From an uncultured Eggerthellaceae bacterium (GTDB taxonomy: Bacteria > Actinomycetota > Coriobacteriia > Coriobacteriales > Eggerthellaceae): a DNA stretch of 15,350 bases. The notes under the pieces are model-generated. The model was not told the DNA's origin. It was given only the letters and a program-made list of their open reading frames with translations, and did no database searches. Position 1 is the first letter of the stretch, and each line of letters begins with the position of its first letter. The stretch is taken from NCBI GenBank assembly GCA_946618265.1, contig CAMOLA010000049.1:1-15350 (forward strand), given 5' to 3'. Below are positions 7,070 through 14,953 of the stretch, one piece after another. Position numbers and translations under genes: made by a program.

Positions 7070-7075
7070 ATTATA
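7070..7075 (-). promoter_or_regulatory. -10 element candidate for the TRAP operon
   Basis: On the minus strand this reads TATAAT, a perfect -10 hexamer, in an AT-rich upstream region. The -35 region is weak (TTTAGT at 16-bp spacing), which suggests activator dependence. The leader to the TAXI start would be about 100 nt and includes a small ATGCC/GGCAT hairpin near 7046-7058. Confidence 0.5.
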
Positions 7076-7099
7076 ACTATTGCTCCACCAAACTAAAGC

Positions 7100-7114
7100 A
7101 AGAATTCAATTCTT
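7100..7114. promoter_or_regulatory. Palindromic operator candidate upstream of TRAP promoter
   Basis: AAGAATTCAATTCTT is a perfect 15-nt palindrome with 7-nt arms around one base. It sits just upstream of where the -35 of the TRAP promoter should be, a typical site for an activator dimer. No regulator gene is adjacent, so the protein that binds it is unknown. Confidence 0.35.
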
Positions 7115-7201
7115 AGCTGTAATTGAAACAGGCAGACATGGTAAACGGTTCACATTGGCTTAACATTCGGCCCGTTCCTGACCCTAAACGTGCCTCAAAG
7201 C

Positions 7202-7228
7202 AAAAGGGCCTGCGTCAAACGCAGGCCC
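7202..7228 (-). terminator. Terminator of gpmA
   Basis: On the minus strand GGGCCTGCGT pairs with ACGCAGGCCC around a 3-nt loop and is followed by TTTTG. It lies 25 nt after the gpmA stop codon. This separates gpmA from the TRAP operon on the same strand. Confidence 0.85.
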
Positions 7229-7252
7229 CGATCAGCTCGTTGACTTGTTTCG

Positions 7253-8014
7253 TTATTTTGCCTTGCCCTGGTTGGCGACCTTGTTGATCTTCGCGGCGAT
7301 GACATCGGGATCGCCCAGGTACTTCTTCTCGATGACGTTCATGTCAGCATCAAACGTGTAGACGAGCGGCACGGCCGTGGGAATGTTCAGCTTGACAATC
7401 TCTTCCTCGGTGAGCTTGTCGAACTGCATGACCAGCGAACGAAGGGAATTGCCGTGCGCCGCGATGAGCACGCGCTTGCCGGCCTTCATCTGGGGCAGGA
7501 TCTCGCTCTCGAAGTACGGCCACGTGCGGGCGATGTTGTCCTTCAGGCATTCGTGCATGGGCACGTCTGCGGCATCGACGTCGCGATACGCCGGCAGCAG
7601 ATGCGCGTCGCGCTCGTCGCCTTCCTCGAGCGCCGGCGGACGCGTGTCGAAGCTGCGACGCCAGATGAGCACCTGGCCCTCGCCGTATTTCGCAGCGGTC
7701 TCGGACTTGTTCAGCCCCTGCAGCGCGCCGTAGTGGCGTTCGTTGAGGCGCCACGACTTGACGACCGGCAGCCAAGCGCGGTCCATCTCGTCGAGCACGA
7801 TGTTGAGCGTGTGGATGGCGCGCTTCAGATAGCTCGTGTAGCACAAGTCGAAATCATAGCCTTCCGCAGCGAGAGCGCGACCGCCTTCGGCCGCCTCGGC
7901 CCTTCCCGCGTCGGAAAGGTCGACATCGGCCCATCCCGTGAACAGGTTCTTCTTGTTCCACTCGCTCTCTCCATGGCGAATGAGCACGAGCGTCATGGTT
8001 CCATCGTTAGCCAT
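7253..8014 (-). CDS. gpmA: 2,3-bisphosphoglycerate-dependent phosphoglycerate mutase
   Basis: This 253-residue cytoplasmic enzyme interconverts 3- and 2-phosphoglycerate in glycolysis and gluconeogenesis through a phosphohistidine intermediate. [10 protein letters not shown] (11-20) carries the phosphorylated His14, [10 protein letters not shown] (60-69) carries Arg65, [13 protein letters not shown] (91-103) carries Glu92, and IAAHGNSLR (184-192) carries the second active-site histidine, His187. Length and motif order match the dPGM family rather than shorter, broad-specificity phosphatases of the same fold. The ATG at 8014 is preceded by an AAAGG site 8 nt upstream; an internal ATG at residue 7 is a less likely start. 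The gene stands alone between two intergenic regions, with its own terminator and no other glycolytic gene nearby. The call is very secure. Confidence 0.96.
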   Translation of the reverse strand: MANDGTMTLVLIRHGESEWNKKNLFTGWADVDLSDAGRAEAAEGGRALAAEGYDFDLCYTSYLKRAIHTLNIVLDEMDRAWLPVVKSWRLNERHYGALQGLNKSETAAKYGEGQVLIWRRSFDTRPPALEEGDERDAHLLPAYRDVDAADVPMHECLKDNIARTWPYFESEILPQMKAGKRVLIAAHGNSLRSLVMQFDKLTEEEIVKLNIPTAVPLVYTFDADMNVIEKKYLGDPDVIAAKINKVANQGKAK

Positions 8015-8141
8015 CGGGGCCGCCTTTCACTTAGATTTAACAAATACCGAAGCATTTCGGAGTTTCCTCATGATACAACGAATTTGCCTGCAGAATATGC
8101 CGTTAACCGACGCTTATCGGTGACCGTCCGTCAAAAAGTTG
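8015..8141. other. Divergent intergenic region, gpmA side
   Basis: This stretch lies between the gpmA start and the symporter promoter. It holds a small hairpin, CCGAA (8047-8051) and TTCGG (8056-8060), in the gpmA leader. I see no coding frame and no convincing -35/-10 pair for gpmA, though its promoter should be here. Confidence 0.5.
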
Positions 8142-8170
8142 TTGCAATGTTGCAAAGTCCCCTGCATAAT
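8142..8170 (+). promoter_or_regulatory. Promoter of the glycine-regulated symporter
   Basis: TTGCAA (8142-8147) and CATAAT (8165-8170) are separated by exactly 17 nt, matching a vegetative -35/-10 pair. Transcription would start near 8177, about 50 nt before the glycine aptamer. Confidence 0.6.
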
Positions 8171-8224
8171 CTGCTCGACGCATTTCTGATGAGGCTCTCA
8201 GGATCATTCGAAACTGGGAGAAGA

Positions 8225-8310
8225 GGAAACTCTGGAGAACTCTTAAATGAGTGCCGAAGGTGCAAGGGAGGCCAATCCTCCTGAAACTCTCAGGCAAAAG
8301 GACAGAGGCG
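8225..8310 (+). promoter_or_regulatory. Glycine riboswitch (single gcvT-type aptamer)
   Basis: The conserved core of the glycine aptamer is plain: GCCGAAGGTGCAA (8253-8265), then a GAGG/CCTC helix, then AAACTCTCAGGCAAAAGGAC (8284-8303). The closing stem CTCTG (8230-8234) with CAGAG (8303-8307) is perfect. Only one full aptamer is present; the GGC-GAAA-GCC hairpin just after it (8314-8323) resembles the partial ghost aptamer of single-aptamer versions. It lies in the leader of an amino-acid symporter gene. Downstream, CCTTGC (8323-8328) can pair with GCAAGG (8375-8380), which overlaps the ribosome binding site, so control may act on translation. Whether glycine turns the gene on or off cannot be read from sequence alone. 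Confidence 0.92.
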
Positions 8311-8389
8311 ACTGGCGAAAGCCCTTGCGGTTTCGGTATTCGTTTAAGGTCTCCGGGCAGGTAACGGATATCGAGCAAGGAGGGTTTTT

Positions 8390-9967
8390 GTGGAAGCTGC
8401 GGTTCTCGAGGTCGTATCGACCATCAATTCGTATCTTTCAAATTACGTGCTGCTGATACTCCTCATCGGCACGGGCCTGTTCTTCACCATCCGCACGCGC
8501 GGGGTGCAGTTCAGGTGCTTCGGCGAAGGCTGGAAAAAGATGTTCGGCGAGTTCTCGCTGTCCGGCGGCGACCAGGGCGGTTCGATGAGCTCGTTCCAGG
8601 CTGTCGCCACCGCCGTTGCGGCTCAGGTCGGCACCGGCAACATCGTGGGCGCGTGCGGCGCCATCCTCATCGGCGGCCCCGGCGCCATCCTGTGGATGTG
8701 GATCATCGCCCTTCTGGGCATGGCCACCAACTACGCCGAGGCGACACTGGCCCAGAAGACGAAGGTCATCGACGAAGAGGGCAACACGCACGGCGGCCCG
8801 GTGTACTACATCACGACCGCCTTCAAGGGCAACGGCGGCCGCGCGCTGGCGGCGTTCTTCGCCATCTCGGTTATCATCGCGCTCGGATTTATTGGCCCCA
8901 TGGTGCAGTCGAACTCGATCGGCGAGACCATGAACCATGCGTTCGGCATCCCGACCTGGGTCGTCGGCCTGTTCGTCGCCGTATTCGCCGGCTTCATCTT
9001 CATCGGCAACCTGCACCGCTTGGCTTCGGTCACCGAGAAGCTCGTGCCCATCATGGCTGTGCTCTACATCTGCGGTTCCATCGTGGTGCTCTGCATGAAC
9101 GCCTCGCATCTCGGCGAAGCGTTCGGCCTCATCTTCTCGTGCGCCTTCAACCCCTCCGCCGGCCTCGGCGGCGCCTTCTTCGGCATCTGGGCTGCGATCA
9201 CGCAGGGCGCCAAGCGCGGCCTGTTCAGCAATGAGGCCGGTATGGGTTCCACGCCTCACGCCCATGCGCTTGCGAACGTCAAGGATCCGCATGACCAGGG
9301 CGTCGTCGCCATGATCGGCGTGTTCATCGACACCATCATCGTGGTCACCATGACCGCGCTCGTCGTCATCAGCGTGCTGTACACCGGCGACGGCCCGCTG
9401 GCGGCCGCCTACGAGAACGCCGGCAAATACGAAACGGTCGCCGAGTTCGTCGCGGCCGAGGGCGACGCGATTGTCGAAGGCTACGTGCTCGACGCCGACG
9501 GCAACCTGGTCGACGCCGACGGCGAAGCCGTTCTCACCAACGACGACATGAAAGACCCAGCGGCTCTGGCCGGTGCAATCGGCATCTCCAAGACCAACAT
9601 GGCCCAGATCGCGTTCGGCAAGTTCATGACCACCAACGGCGGTGCCATCTTCATCTGCATCTGCCTGCTGTTCTTCGCGTTCTCGACCATCCTTTCGTGG
9701 AACCTGTTCGCCAAGCTCAACGTTCAGTACTTATTCCGCAAGAAGAACGACAAGGTGCCGGTGATTATCTTCGCGCTCATCGCCGCCTTCTTCACGTTCC
9801 TCGGCACCGTCCTGCAAAACGACATCGTATGGGAGCTCCAGGACATGTTCAACCAACTGATGGTCCTTCCCAACGCCATCGCGCTCTTCGCGCTGTCCGG
9901 CTTCGTCGTCAAGTGCTCACTCGCACGCAGCACCAAGACCGAGGAGATCCTGAACGAGGAGCTCTAG
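8390..9967 (+). CDS. AGCS-family sodium:alanine/glycine symporter
   Basis: This is a 525-residue inner-membrane transporter of the alanine or glycine:cation symporter family, which imports these amino acids with sodium. Family hallmarks are GSMSSFQAVATAVAAQVGTG (64-83), GGPGAILWMW (95-104), EKLVPIMAVLY (216-226) and RGLFSNEAGMGSTPHAHA (276-293). About ten hydrophobic helices are visible. A polar insert (about 331-400) between two helices holds DADGNLVDADGE (368-379), a repeated Asp-rich motif not typical of the family and probably on the outer face. The start is GTG at 8390, set by the strong AAGGAGGG ribosome binding site (8377-8384). A glycine riboswitch in its leader points to glycine as substrate or signal. 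It is a single-gene unit with its own promoter and terminator. The family is certain; glycine over alanine preference is inferred from the riboswitch. Confidence 0.96.
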   Translation: MEAAVLEVVSTINSYLSNYVLLILLIGTGLFFTIRTRGVQFRCFGEGWKKMFGEFSLSGGDQGGSMSSFQAVATAVAAQVGTGNIVGACGAILIGGPGAILWMWIIALLGMATNYAEATLAQKTKVIDEEGNTHGGPVYYITTAFKGNGGRALAAFFAISVIIALGFIGPMVQSNSIGETMNHAFGIPTWVVGLFVAVFAGFIFIGNLHRLASVTEKLVPIMAVLYICGSIVVLCMNASHLGEAFGLIFSCAFNPSAGLGGAFFGIWAAITQGAKRGLFSNEAGMGSTPHAHALANVKDPHDQGVVAMIGVFIDTIIVVTMTALVVISVLYTGDGPLAAAYENAGKYETVAEFVAAEGDAIVEGYVLDADGNLVDADGEAVLTNDDMKDPAALAGAIGISKTNMAQIAFGKFMTTNGGAIFICICLLFFAFSTILSWNLFAKLNVQYLFRKKNDKVPVIIFALIAAFFTFLGTVLQNDIVWELQDMFNQLMVLPNAIALFALSGFVVKCSLARSTKTEEILNEEL

Positions 9968-9993
9968 AGATCGCTTGATACTGTCCTCCACCT

Positions 9994-10022
9994 GGGCCTC
10001 GCTTCGGCGGGGCCCTTCTTTA
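9994..10022 (+). terminator. Terminator of the symporter gene
   Basis: GGGCCTCGC (9994-10002) and GCGGGGCCC (10007-10015) form a 9-bp stem with one G-T wobble, closed by a stable TTCG loop and followed by TTCTTTAT. It starts 27 nt after the symporter stop codon. Confidence 0.88.
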
Positions 10023-10026
10023 TAAC

Positions 10027-10091
10027 AACGGACCGAAAGGGAGACTCCCCTTCGGTCTGTGACCGTTGGGGAGACTCCCTTTCGGTCCGTT
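10027..10091. repeat. 65-nt near-perfect palindrome with nested hairpins
   Basis: The 24-nt arms 10027-10050 and 10068-10091 are reverse complements except at one central position. The 17-nt middle itself folds as CGGTC (10053-10057) with GACCG (10061-10065). Each arm also contains GGGAGACTCCC, a smaller palindrome. The whole element can therefore form one long hairpin or a cruciform. It lies after the symporter terminator and before the exporter promoter, and is not needed to explain either. It could be a dispersed intergenic repeat, a MITE-like remnant or a protein-binding site. Confidence 0.8.
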
Positions 10092-10140
10092 TCTGACGAC
10101 GGTCGAACACAACCTGGCACCGGCGTTTCGCTGTACCGCC

Positions 10141-10172
10141 TTGCGATTCTTCTTGCAATAATTTAAATTGCA
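10141..10172 (+). promoter_or_regulatory. Promoter and operator candidate for the CydDC exporter
   Basis: TTGCGA (10141-10146) and TTAAAT (10163-10168) are 16 nt apart, a plausible -35/-10 pair. An inverted repeat TGCAAT (10154-10159) and ATTGCA (10167-10172) with a 7-nt spacer overlaps the -10 element, which would suit a repressor. A ribosome binding site AAGGAG (10198-10203) precedes the ATG at 10208. Confidence 0.4.
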
Positions 10173-10207
10173 TACAAGGTATTTCGGCCTGCGTAGCAAG
10201 GAGCGAC

Positions 10208-13200
10208 ATGTTCGACCGCAATCTCATGAAGCTCGATGGCATGCATGCGATCATGGGCGCCCTACTCGTTCTCGCGCTGTTGCAGGCGGCGTCAATTATC
10301 GGGCAGGCGCATGCGCTGTCGCAGGCTATCACCTGTTTGTGGTCGGGACTGCCCGTCGGCGACGCGATTCCCCCTCTTGTCGCGTTCTTCGCGTGTTTCG
10401 TCATCCTTCACCTGCTGCGATTCGGCCAGGAAACGATGCTCGACCGCTTTTCCGAGAAGCAGGCCCTGTCGTTGCGCGACGGCATTCTCGACGCCGCATT
10501 TGACGCCCGCACGCTCGTCGCGCGCGCCCGGGGGACGGCGGTCGTTACGACGACGGTCACCGAGGGCATTGACGAAGTTCAAGAATACGTGCGCATCATC
10601 CCTCCGAAAGTGATCGGCATCGCCGCGATATCGGTGCCCGTGCTCATCGGCGTCCTTGCGATCGACTGGGTAAGCGGCATCATCCTCGCCGTCATGTTTC
10701 CCGTCATCATGTTCTTCATGGTGCTCTTGGGCCGCCAGGCTTCTGCACGCGCCGAGCGACAATACGCCGCCTACACGCGGCTATCGAATCGGTTCATGGA
10801 CACGCTCCGCGGACTCGACATCATAAAGGCCTTCGATGCGAGCGACGCCGAAGCGAAGTCGGTCTACACGTTCAGCGAGCGGCTCCGACGCGCGACGATC
10901 CGCACCTTGACGACCGCCACGCTCTCGAGTGCGGTGCTCGACCTCTGCGCGACATTCGGCGTGGCTGCGGTATCTATCATGTTGGCGTTCAGGCTGATGG
11001 ACGGCTCCATGCTGCTCGCGCCTGCGCTTACGGCCCTGATTCTTGCGCCCGAGTATTTCTCGCCCATCCGCGCGTTCGCGAGTGACTTTCATGCTTCCCT
11101 TGACGGAAAGAACGCGCTTGCCGCCGTGCTCGACATCATCGAAGACACTAAGGCGACCGCACCCGACGAAAACGAAGCGCTCGAATCCGAGCAGCAGATT
11201 TCCGAGTGGACTGCCGAATCGACGCTCCGGTTCGAAGACGTCACGTATCGCTACGACGAATCGAGCGGCATCGGACCCGTTTCCTTCGCAGCGCACGGCT
11301 GCGAGCGCATTGCGATCGTTGGCAAAAGCGGCGCCGGAAAAAGCACGCTTTCGGGCATCGTGGCGGGATTCCTCTCCCCGACTGCAGGAACGGTCTATTT
11401 GAATGAAAAGCCCGTTGACCTCTCGAACCATCCCTGGAAGACCCAGGTTCGCTACATACCGCAGCATCCCTACGTGTTCCACGCCACCTTGCTCGACAAC
11501 GTCCGCTTTTACGCGCCAGACGCGACGGTCGAAGCAGTCGAACGCGCCCTTGACGCCGTCGGTCTCTCGGGCCTCGTCGGCGAATTGCCAGACGGGCTCC
11601 ACACCATGATAGGAGCCGGAGCACGGGGCCTGTCCGGCGGGCAAGCCCACCGCATCGCGCTCGCGCGCATACTCGTCGACCCCCATGCGCGCGTTCTCGT
11701 GTTCGACGAGCCGGCCGCGCACCTTGACATAGAAACGGAACGGGACCTGAAACCCGCCATGCTTGCCGCGATGGAAGGCCGACTGGTGTTCTTCGCAACG
11801 CATCGGCTTCACTGGACGAATGACCTCGACCGCGTCATCGCGCTCGAAGACGGCACGGTCGCATCCGACGAAATCGCCGCACCTCCGCATGCAATTCCAA
11901 GCGGCAACGCGACCGCACGCGATTTTCTTCCCGCCGACGAGCTGCGCGCAAGCGACGAGCTCGCGTCATCTGCGGCCGGTGCGCCCGCGAACCAAGCGGA
12001 CGCGTCAACCGATAGCGCAAGCGCCTCTGGTGTCGATACGCGCAAAAACGCCCTTCCACGATGGTTCTCGCAATTCCTCGCACGGCATAAGCGCTCGGTT
12101 GCGATCGCGATGCTGCTCGGCATCCTGGCGTCGGGTTGCGCAGCGCTGCTCATGTTCACGTCCGGATACCTCATCAGCGCCACGGCCCTACCGGGAATCA
12201 CGCTGTTCGCTATCATGGTTCCCGTCGCGTTCGTGCAGCTATTTGGGCTGGGAAGGCCTCTTGCCCGCTATCTCGAGAGGCTGGTGAGCCATGATTGGGT
12301 ACTCAAGGCCACCTCCGAACTGAGGCTTTCGCTGTTCCGCGGCATCGAGCAGCGTATCGGCGACCCTGCGCGCGAGCGTGCTGCAGGAGAGTATCTTGCG
12401 ATTTTGGCCGATGATATCGCGCACCTTCAAAACCTGTACTTGCGCGTCGTGTTTCCAACGGCGATAGCCGTCCTCCTCGCCCTTGGAGCGACGATCCTGT
12501 TCGGCGTCTTCTCGATTCCGTTTGCGCTCGCAACGCTGCTCGCGTTCGCGATTCTGGTAGTTGCCCTGCCAGCAGCAACGTTGCACGCCACGCGCACGTC
12601 AGCCCACGATGCGAAGGACCTGCGATCGCGTCATTTCGCGCACCTCTCCGATGACATCATGGGTTCTGTCGACTGGGCGCTCGCCAACCGAAGCAATGAC
12701 GTCATATCGGTCCACGCAAAAGCCGATAGCGCCATCAGAACCACCGAGCGCGGCATTCGCATGACGCGTCGTTGCATGTCGCTTGCTTCGAGCTTGCTCC
12801 TCGGGGCGGCAGTCTGCATCGTGGCCGTATGGGCGGGAAACTCGTTCGGCACGTCTGGCAATACCTGCTGGATTGCAGCGTTTGTGCTCGGTTTTTTCCC
12901 GCTCATAGAAGCGTTTTCGTCACTGCCGACGACATTTTCCCAAATCACCGTCCATGAAGACGCTATCGGCCGCCTCGACGAGTACATAGTCTCCGCCGAC
13001 GACGTGCCCGACACGACACGTGTCGACGCCATATCTGATGAGGCGTCTGCTGCCGCTGCATCCTCCATTGAAGCATTCGACGCGACGCCCGCATTTCCAT
13101 CGTCGCGCCCGCCGGCAAAGAGTCCGGAACGCTGTGACGCGCTAGACGAACTCGGCGCCCCGGCAATTTGCATTTCCGGCATATCCTATGCCTATCCCCA

Positions 13201-13909
13201 AGCTACGTCCCCGACTATTCGGAATGTCTCGCTTTCGATACCCGCAGGGCAATCGGTGGCCGTCCTCGGACCGAGCGGAGCCGGCAAGAGCACGCTCGCA
13301 CAGCTCGTGCGCGGCACCCTGAAACCGCAGGAAGGTTCCGTGACGGTTCTGGGCAATCCCGACAACGCGGATTCGCATGCAATCGACGAGACTGCTCACA
13401 GCAAATCTCTCTCCGTTGGCTATCTGGGCCAAACCCCCTACCTGTTCAACAGGACGCTTCGCGAGAATCTCGCACTTGGCCGCAAGGAAGCCTCCGACGA
13501 GCTCCTGAAAGACGTCCTCGCATCCGTAGGACTTGGCGAAAAGCTCGATTCGCTCCCCGATGGCCTGGACACGATCGTCGGCGAGACGGGAACCGGATTC
13601 TCGGGCGGCGAATCGCACCGCATCGCGCTCGCGCGCGTGCTCGTTGCAAATACGCCCATCGTGCTCGTCGACGAGCCGTTCAGCGCGCTTGACGTCGAGA
13701 CCGAACGCGACCTGCTCGACACGCTGATCGAGACCTGCGCCGACAAGACCCTCGTGGTCATCACCCACCACTTGGCCAGGATCGAACGATTCGATCGCGT
13801 CGTGTTCCTGACGAATGGTCATGTTTCTCTCGACGGCTCGCCCGTCGCCCTCAAGAAGAGCAGCCCGTATTTCGACCAGCTTCTGTCCTTCGACCGCAGC
13901 GCCGATTAG
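10208..13909 (+). CDS. Fused CydD-CydC type thiol-exporting ABC transporter
   Basis: This 1233-residue protein holds two complete ABC half-transporters in one chain. Residues 1 to about 310 are a CydD-like membrane domain (IDWVSGIIL; FMDTLRGLDIIKAFDAS; ATLSSAVLDLCATFG). The first ATPase domain has Walker A GKSGAGKST (372-380), Q-loop Gln419, LSGGQ (475-479), Walker B VLVFDE (496-501) and His532. A low-complexity linker (about 555-612) joins a CydC-like membrane domain (about 613-930; LLMFTSGYLISATALPG), a second linker, and the second ATPase domain: GPSGAGKST (1021-1029), Gln1075, FSGGE (1131-1135), VLVDE (1152-1156), His1187. Both ATP sites look intact. CydDC exports cysteine and glutathione to the periplasm and is needed for assembly of bd-type oxidase; fused versions are known in Actinobacteria. 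No cydA or cydB lies in the window, so a different ABC exporter role remains possible. The start is supported by AAGGAG 4 nt upstream. Confidence 0.85.
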   Translation: MFDRNLMKLDGMHAIMGALLVLALLQAASIIGQAHALSQAITCLWSGLPVGDAIPPLVAFFACFVILHLLRFGQETMLDRFSEKQALSLRDGILDAAFDARTLVARARGTAVVTTTVTEGIDEVQEYVRIIPPKVIGIAAISVPVLIGVLAIDWVSGIILAVMFPVIMFFMVLLGRQASARAERQYAAYTRLSNRFMDTLRGLDIIKAFDASDAEAKSVYTFSERLRRATIRTLTTATLSSAVLDLCATFGVAAVSIMLAFRLMDGSMLLAPALTALILAPEYFSPIRAFASDFHASLDGKNALAAVLDIIEDTKATAPDENEALESEQQISEWTAESTLRFEDVTYRYDESSGIGPVSFAAHGCERIAIVGKSGAGKSTLSGIVAGFLSPTAGTVYLNEKPVDLSNHPWKTQVRYIPQHPYVFHATLLDNVRFYAPDATVEAVERALDAVGLSGLVGELPDGLHTMIGAGARGLSGGQAHRIALARILVDPHARVLVFDEPAAHLDIETERDLKPAMLAAMEGRLVFFATHRLHWTNDLDRVIALEDGTVASDEIAAPPHAIPSGNATARDFLPADELRASDELASSAAGAPANQADASTDSASASGVDTRKNALPRWFSQFLARHKRSVAIAMLLGILASGCAALLMFTSGYLISATALPGITLFAIMVPVAFVQLFGLGRPLARYLERLVSHDWVLKATSELRLSLFRGIEQRIGDPARERAAGEYLAILADDIAHLQNLYLRVVFPTAIAVLLALGATILFGVFSIPFALATLLAFAILVVALPAATLHATRTSAHDAKDLRSRHFAHLSDDIMGSVDWALANRSNDVISVHAKADSAIRTTERGIRMTRRCMSLASSLLLGAAVCIVAVWAGNSFGTSGNTCWIAAFVLGFFPLIEAFSSLPTTFSQITVHEDAIGRLDEYIVSADDVPDTTRVDAISDEASAAAASSIEAFDATPAFPSSRPPAKSPERCDALDELGAPAICISGISYAYPQATSPTIRNVSLSIPAGQSVAVLGPSGAGKSTLAQLVRGTLKPQEGSVTVLGNPDNADSHAIDETAHSKSLSVGYLGQTPYLFNRTLRENLALGRKEASDELLKDVLASVGLGEKLDSLPDGLDTIVGETGTGFSGGESHRIALARVLVANTPIVLVDEPFSALDVETERDLLDTLIETCADKTLVVITHHLARIERFDRVVFLTNGHVSLDGSPVALKKSSPYFDQLLSFDRSAD

Positions 13910-14042
13910 ATTTCCCCAATGGTCAAAACGTGCTGAATATCAGCTTGGGAAGAGCAAACCAGAACAAGCCCTGGCAAAGCACGCGAACTTGCGCGAATTT
14001 CCAGAGCTCAGGGCAGGATGGGCAACCCTAACCACAGCGTTC

Positions 14043-14666
14043 TTAGAGCAACTCCTCGAGCGTAGCGATGTTCATGTCGGCGACCCCTGACGACCTTGAC
14101 CCGACGCATATCGTGTTCAGCCCGAAATCATGCATCACGGCAATCGCGTAGGGAGCATCGTCAATCGCCCATACGCGCTCGGCGGAACAGCCAAGCTCCT
14201 TGCAAGCGGCTTCGTAAATGCCGAAGTCTTGCTTTGAAACGCCAACTTCGTCGGTTGAAACGAGCTCCTTGAAGCAATCGAGGATGCCGGCACGGGCAAG
14301 ACCGGCCTCGAGGTACCTGCGCGGGCTCGACGACACGACGACGCAGGGTATGCCGCGCTCGTGGGCTTCGCGCGCGAACGCCGCAGCGCCCGGCATCGAT
14401 TGTGACTTCTCGCCATAGTAGGGAATCAGAAACCCGTCGAGATGCGCGAGCACGGCAGCGGCCGACTCCCCCACGCCATAGCGCTCATGAAAGAGGGCAG
14501 CAGCCTGCTCGATGGGAGCGGCATGAATCTCGTCTTCCTGCTCCTGGGTGAGCGGCCCCGACTGCGCGAACAGGTCGCGCTCCGCATCGTCCCACGCGTC
14601 GAGCGTGTCGAGCAACGTGCCATCGCAATCGAATATGAACCCGCCTACCCCTTCGAAATCGAACAT
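14043..14666 (-). CDS. HAD-superfamily hydrolase, phosphoglycolate phosphatase-like
   Basis: This is a 207-residue cytoplasmic HAD phosphohydrolase. Motif I is FIFDCDGTLLDT (10-21), with nucleophile Asp13 and acid/base Asp15. Motif II is VVVSSSP (109-115), motif III is the lysine in VSKQDFGIYEAA (Lys145), and motif IV is VWAIDDAP (165-172), with the metal-binding pair Asp169/Asp170. A helical cap of about 60 residues between motifs I and II (about 20-85) places it with the beta-phosphoglucomutase and phosphoglycolate phosphatase group. The ATG at 14664-14666 is preferred over the TTG just before it, because GGAGG lies 5 nt upstream of the ATG and would be too close to the TTG. It is convergent with the exporter gene and divergent from carB, so context gives no clue to its substrate. 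The fold and catalytic class are certain; the substrate is not. Confidence 0.93.
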   Translation of the reverse strand: MFDFEGVGGFIFDCDGTLLDTLDAWDDAERDLFAQSGPLTQEQEDEIHAAPIEQAAALFHERYGVGESAAAVLAHLDGFLIPYYGEKSQSMPGAAAFAREAHERGIPCVVVSSSPRRYLEAGLARAGILDCFKELVSTDEVGVSKQDFGIYEAACKELGCSAERVWAIDDAPYAIAVMHDFGLNTICVGSRSSGVADMNIATLEELL

Positions 14667-14953
14667 CAATCCCTCCGAACCTTCATTTCAACGACCATGA
14701 GCGCCCAAGGTTCAACGCGTCTTGCAATCACATCGCCTCACGGGAACGCGCCCGTCGCTCTGCGTAAATGCCGTACTTATGCTCGATACCGCGAGCCGCC
14801 TTCCAAGTTGCGACGATTTCGCCAAACGCAACGCCAGCAAAACTATGGTGTTTCCTTTCCAGCGTGTTTCTTTCCACGTATCCTACAGGATTATGAGTCG
14901 CCGCTGTTTTACAATTGCAAGAGCACAAAACCTCAGCCGAAGGGAGTTCTCGC
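14667..14953. other. Divergent intergenic region between HAD gene and carB
   Basis: This 287-nt stretch must hold promoters for both flanking genes. A minus-strand frame of about 49 codons (from GTG near 14877 to TGA 14728-14730, ending GIYAERRARSREAM) has reasonable codon use but no good ribosome binding site and no recognised family. I see no PyrR-type attenuator, T-box or terminator. Confidence 0.4.
14910..14915 (+). promoter_or_regulatory. -10 element candidate for carB
   Basis: TACAAT lies 38 nt before the carB start, giving a leader of about 32 nt. The -35 region (about 14887-14892) does not match the consensus well. The short leader leaves no room for an attenuator. Confidence 0.35.

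Noticed and set aside
8313..8345. Second full glycine aptamer downstream of the first
   Set aside because: Only a short GGC-GAAA-GCC hairpin is present; the conserved CCGAAGG and CAGGCAAAAGGAC blocks are not repeated.
10027..10091. CRISPR repeat unit
   Set aside because: There are only two GGGAGACTCCC copies, in inverted arrangement, with no regular spacers and no cas genes in the window.
13932..13944. Hairpin GCTGA-ATA-TCAGC after the CydDC gene as a terminator
   Set aside because: The stem is only 5 bp and has no T run on either strand. I could not find a convincing terminator between this gene and the HAD gene.
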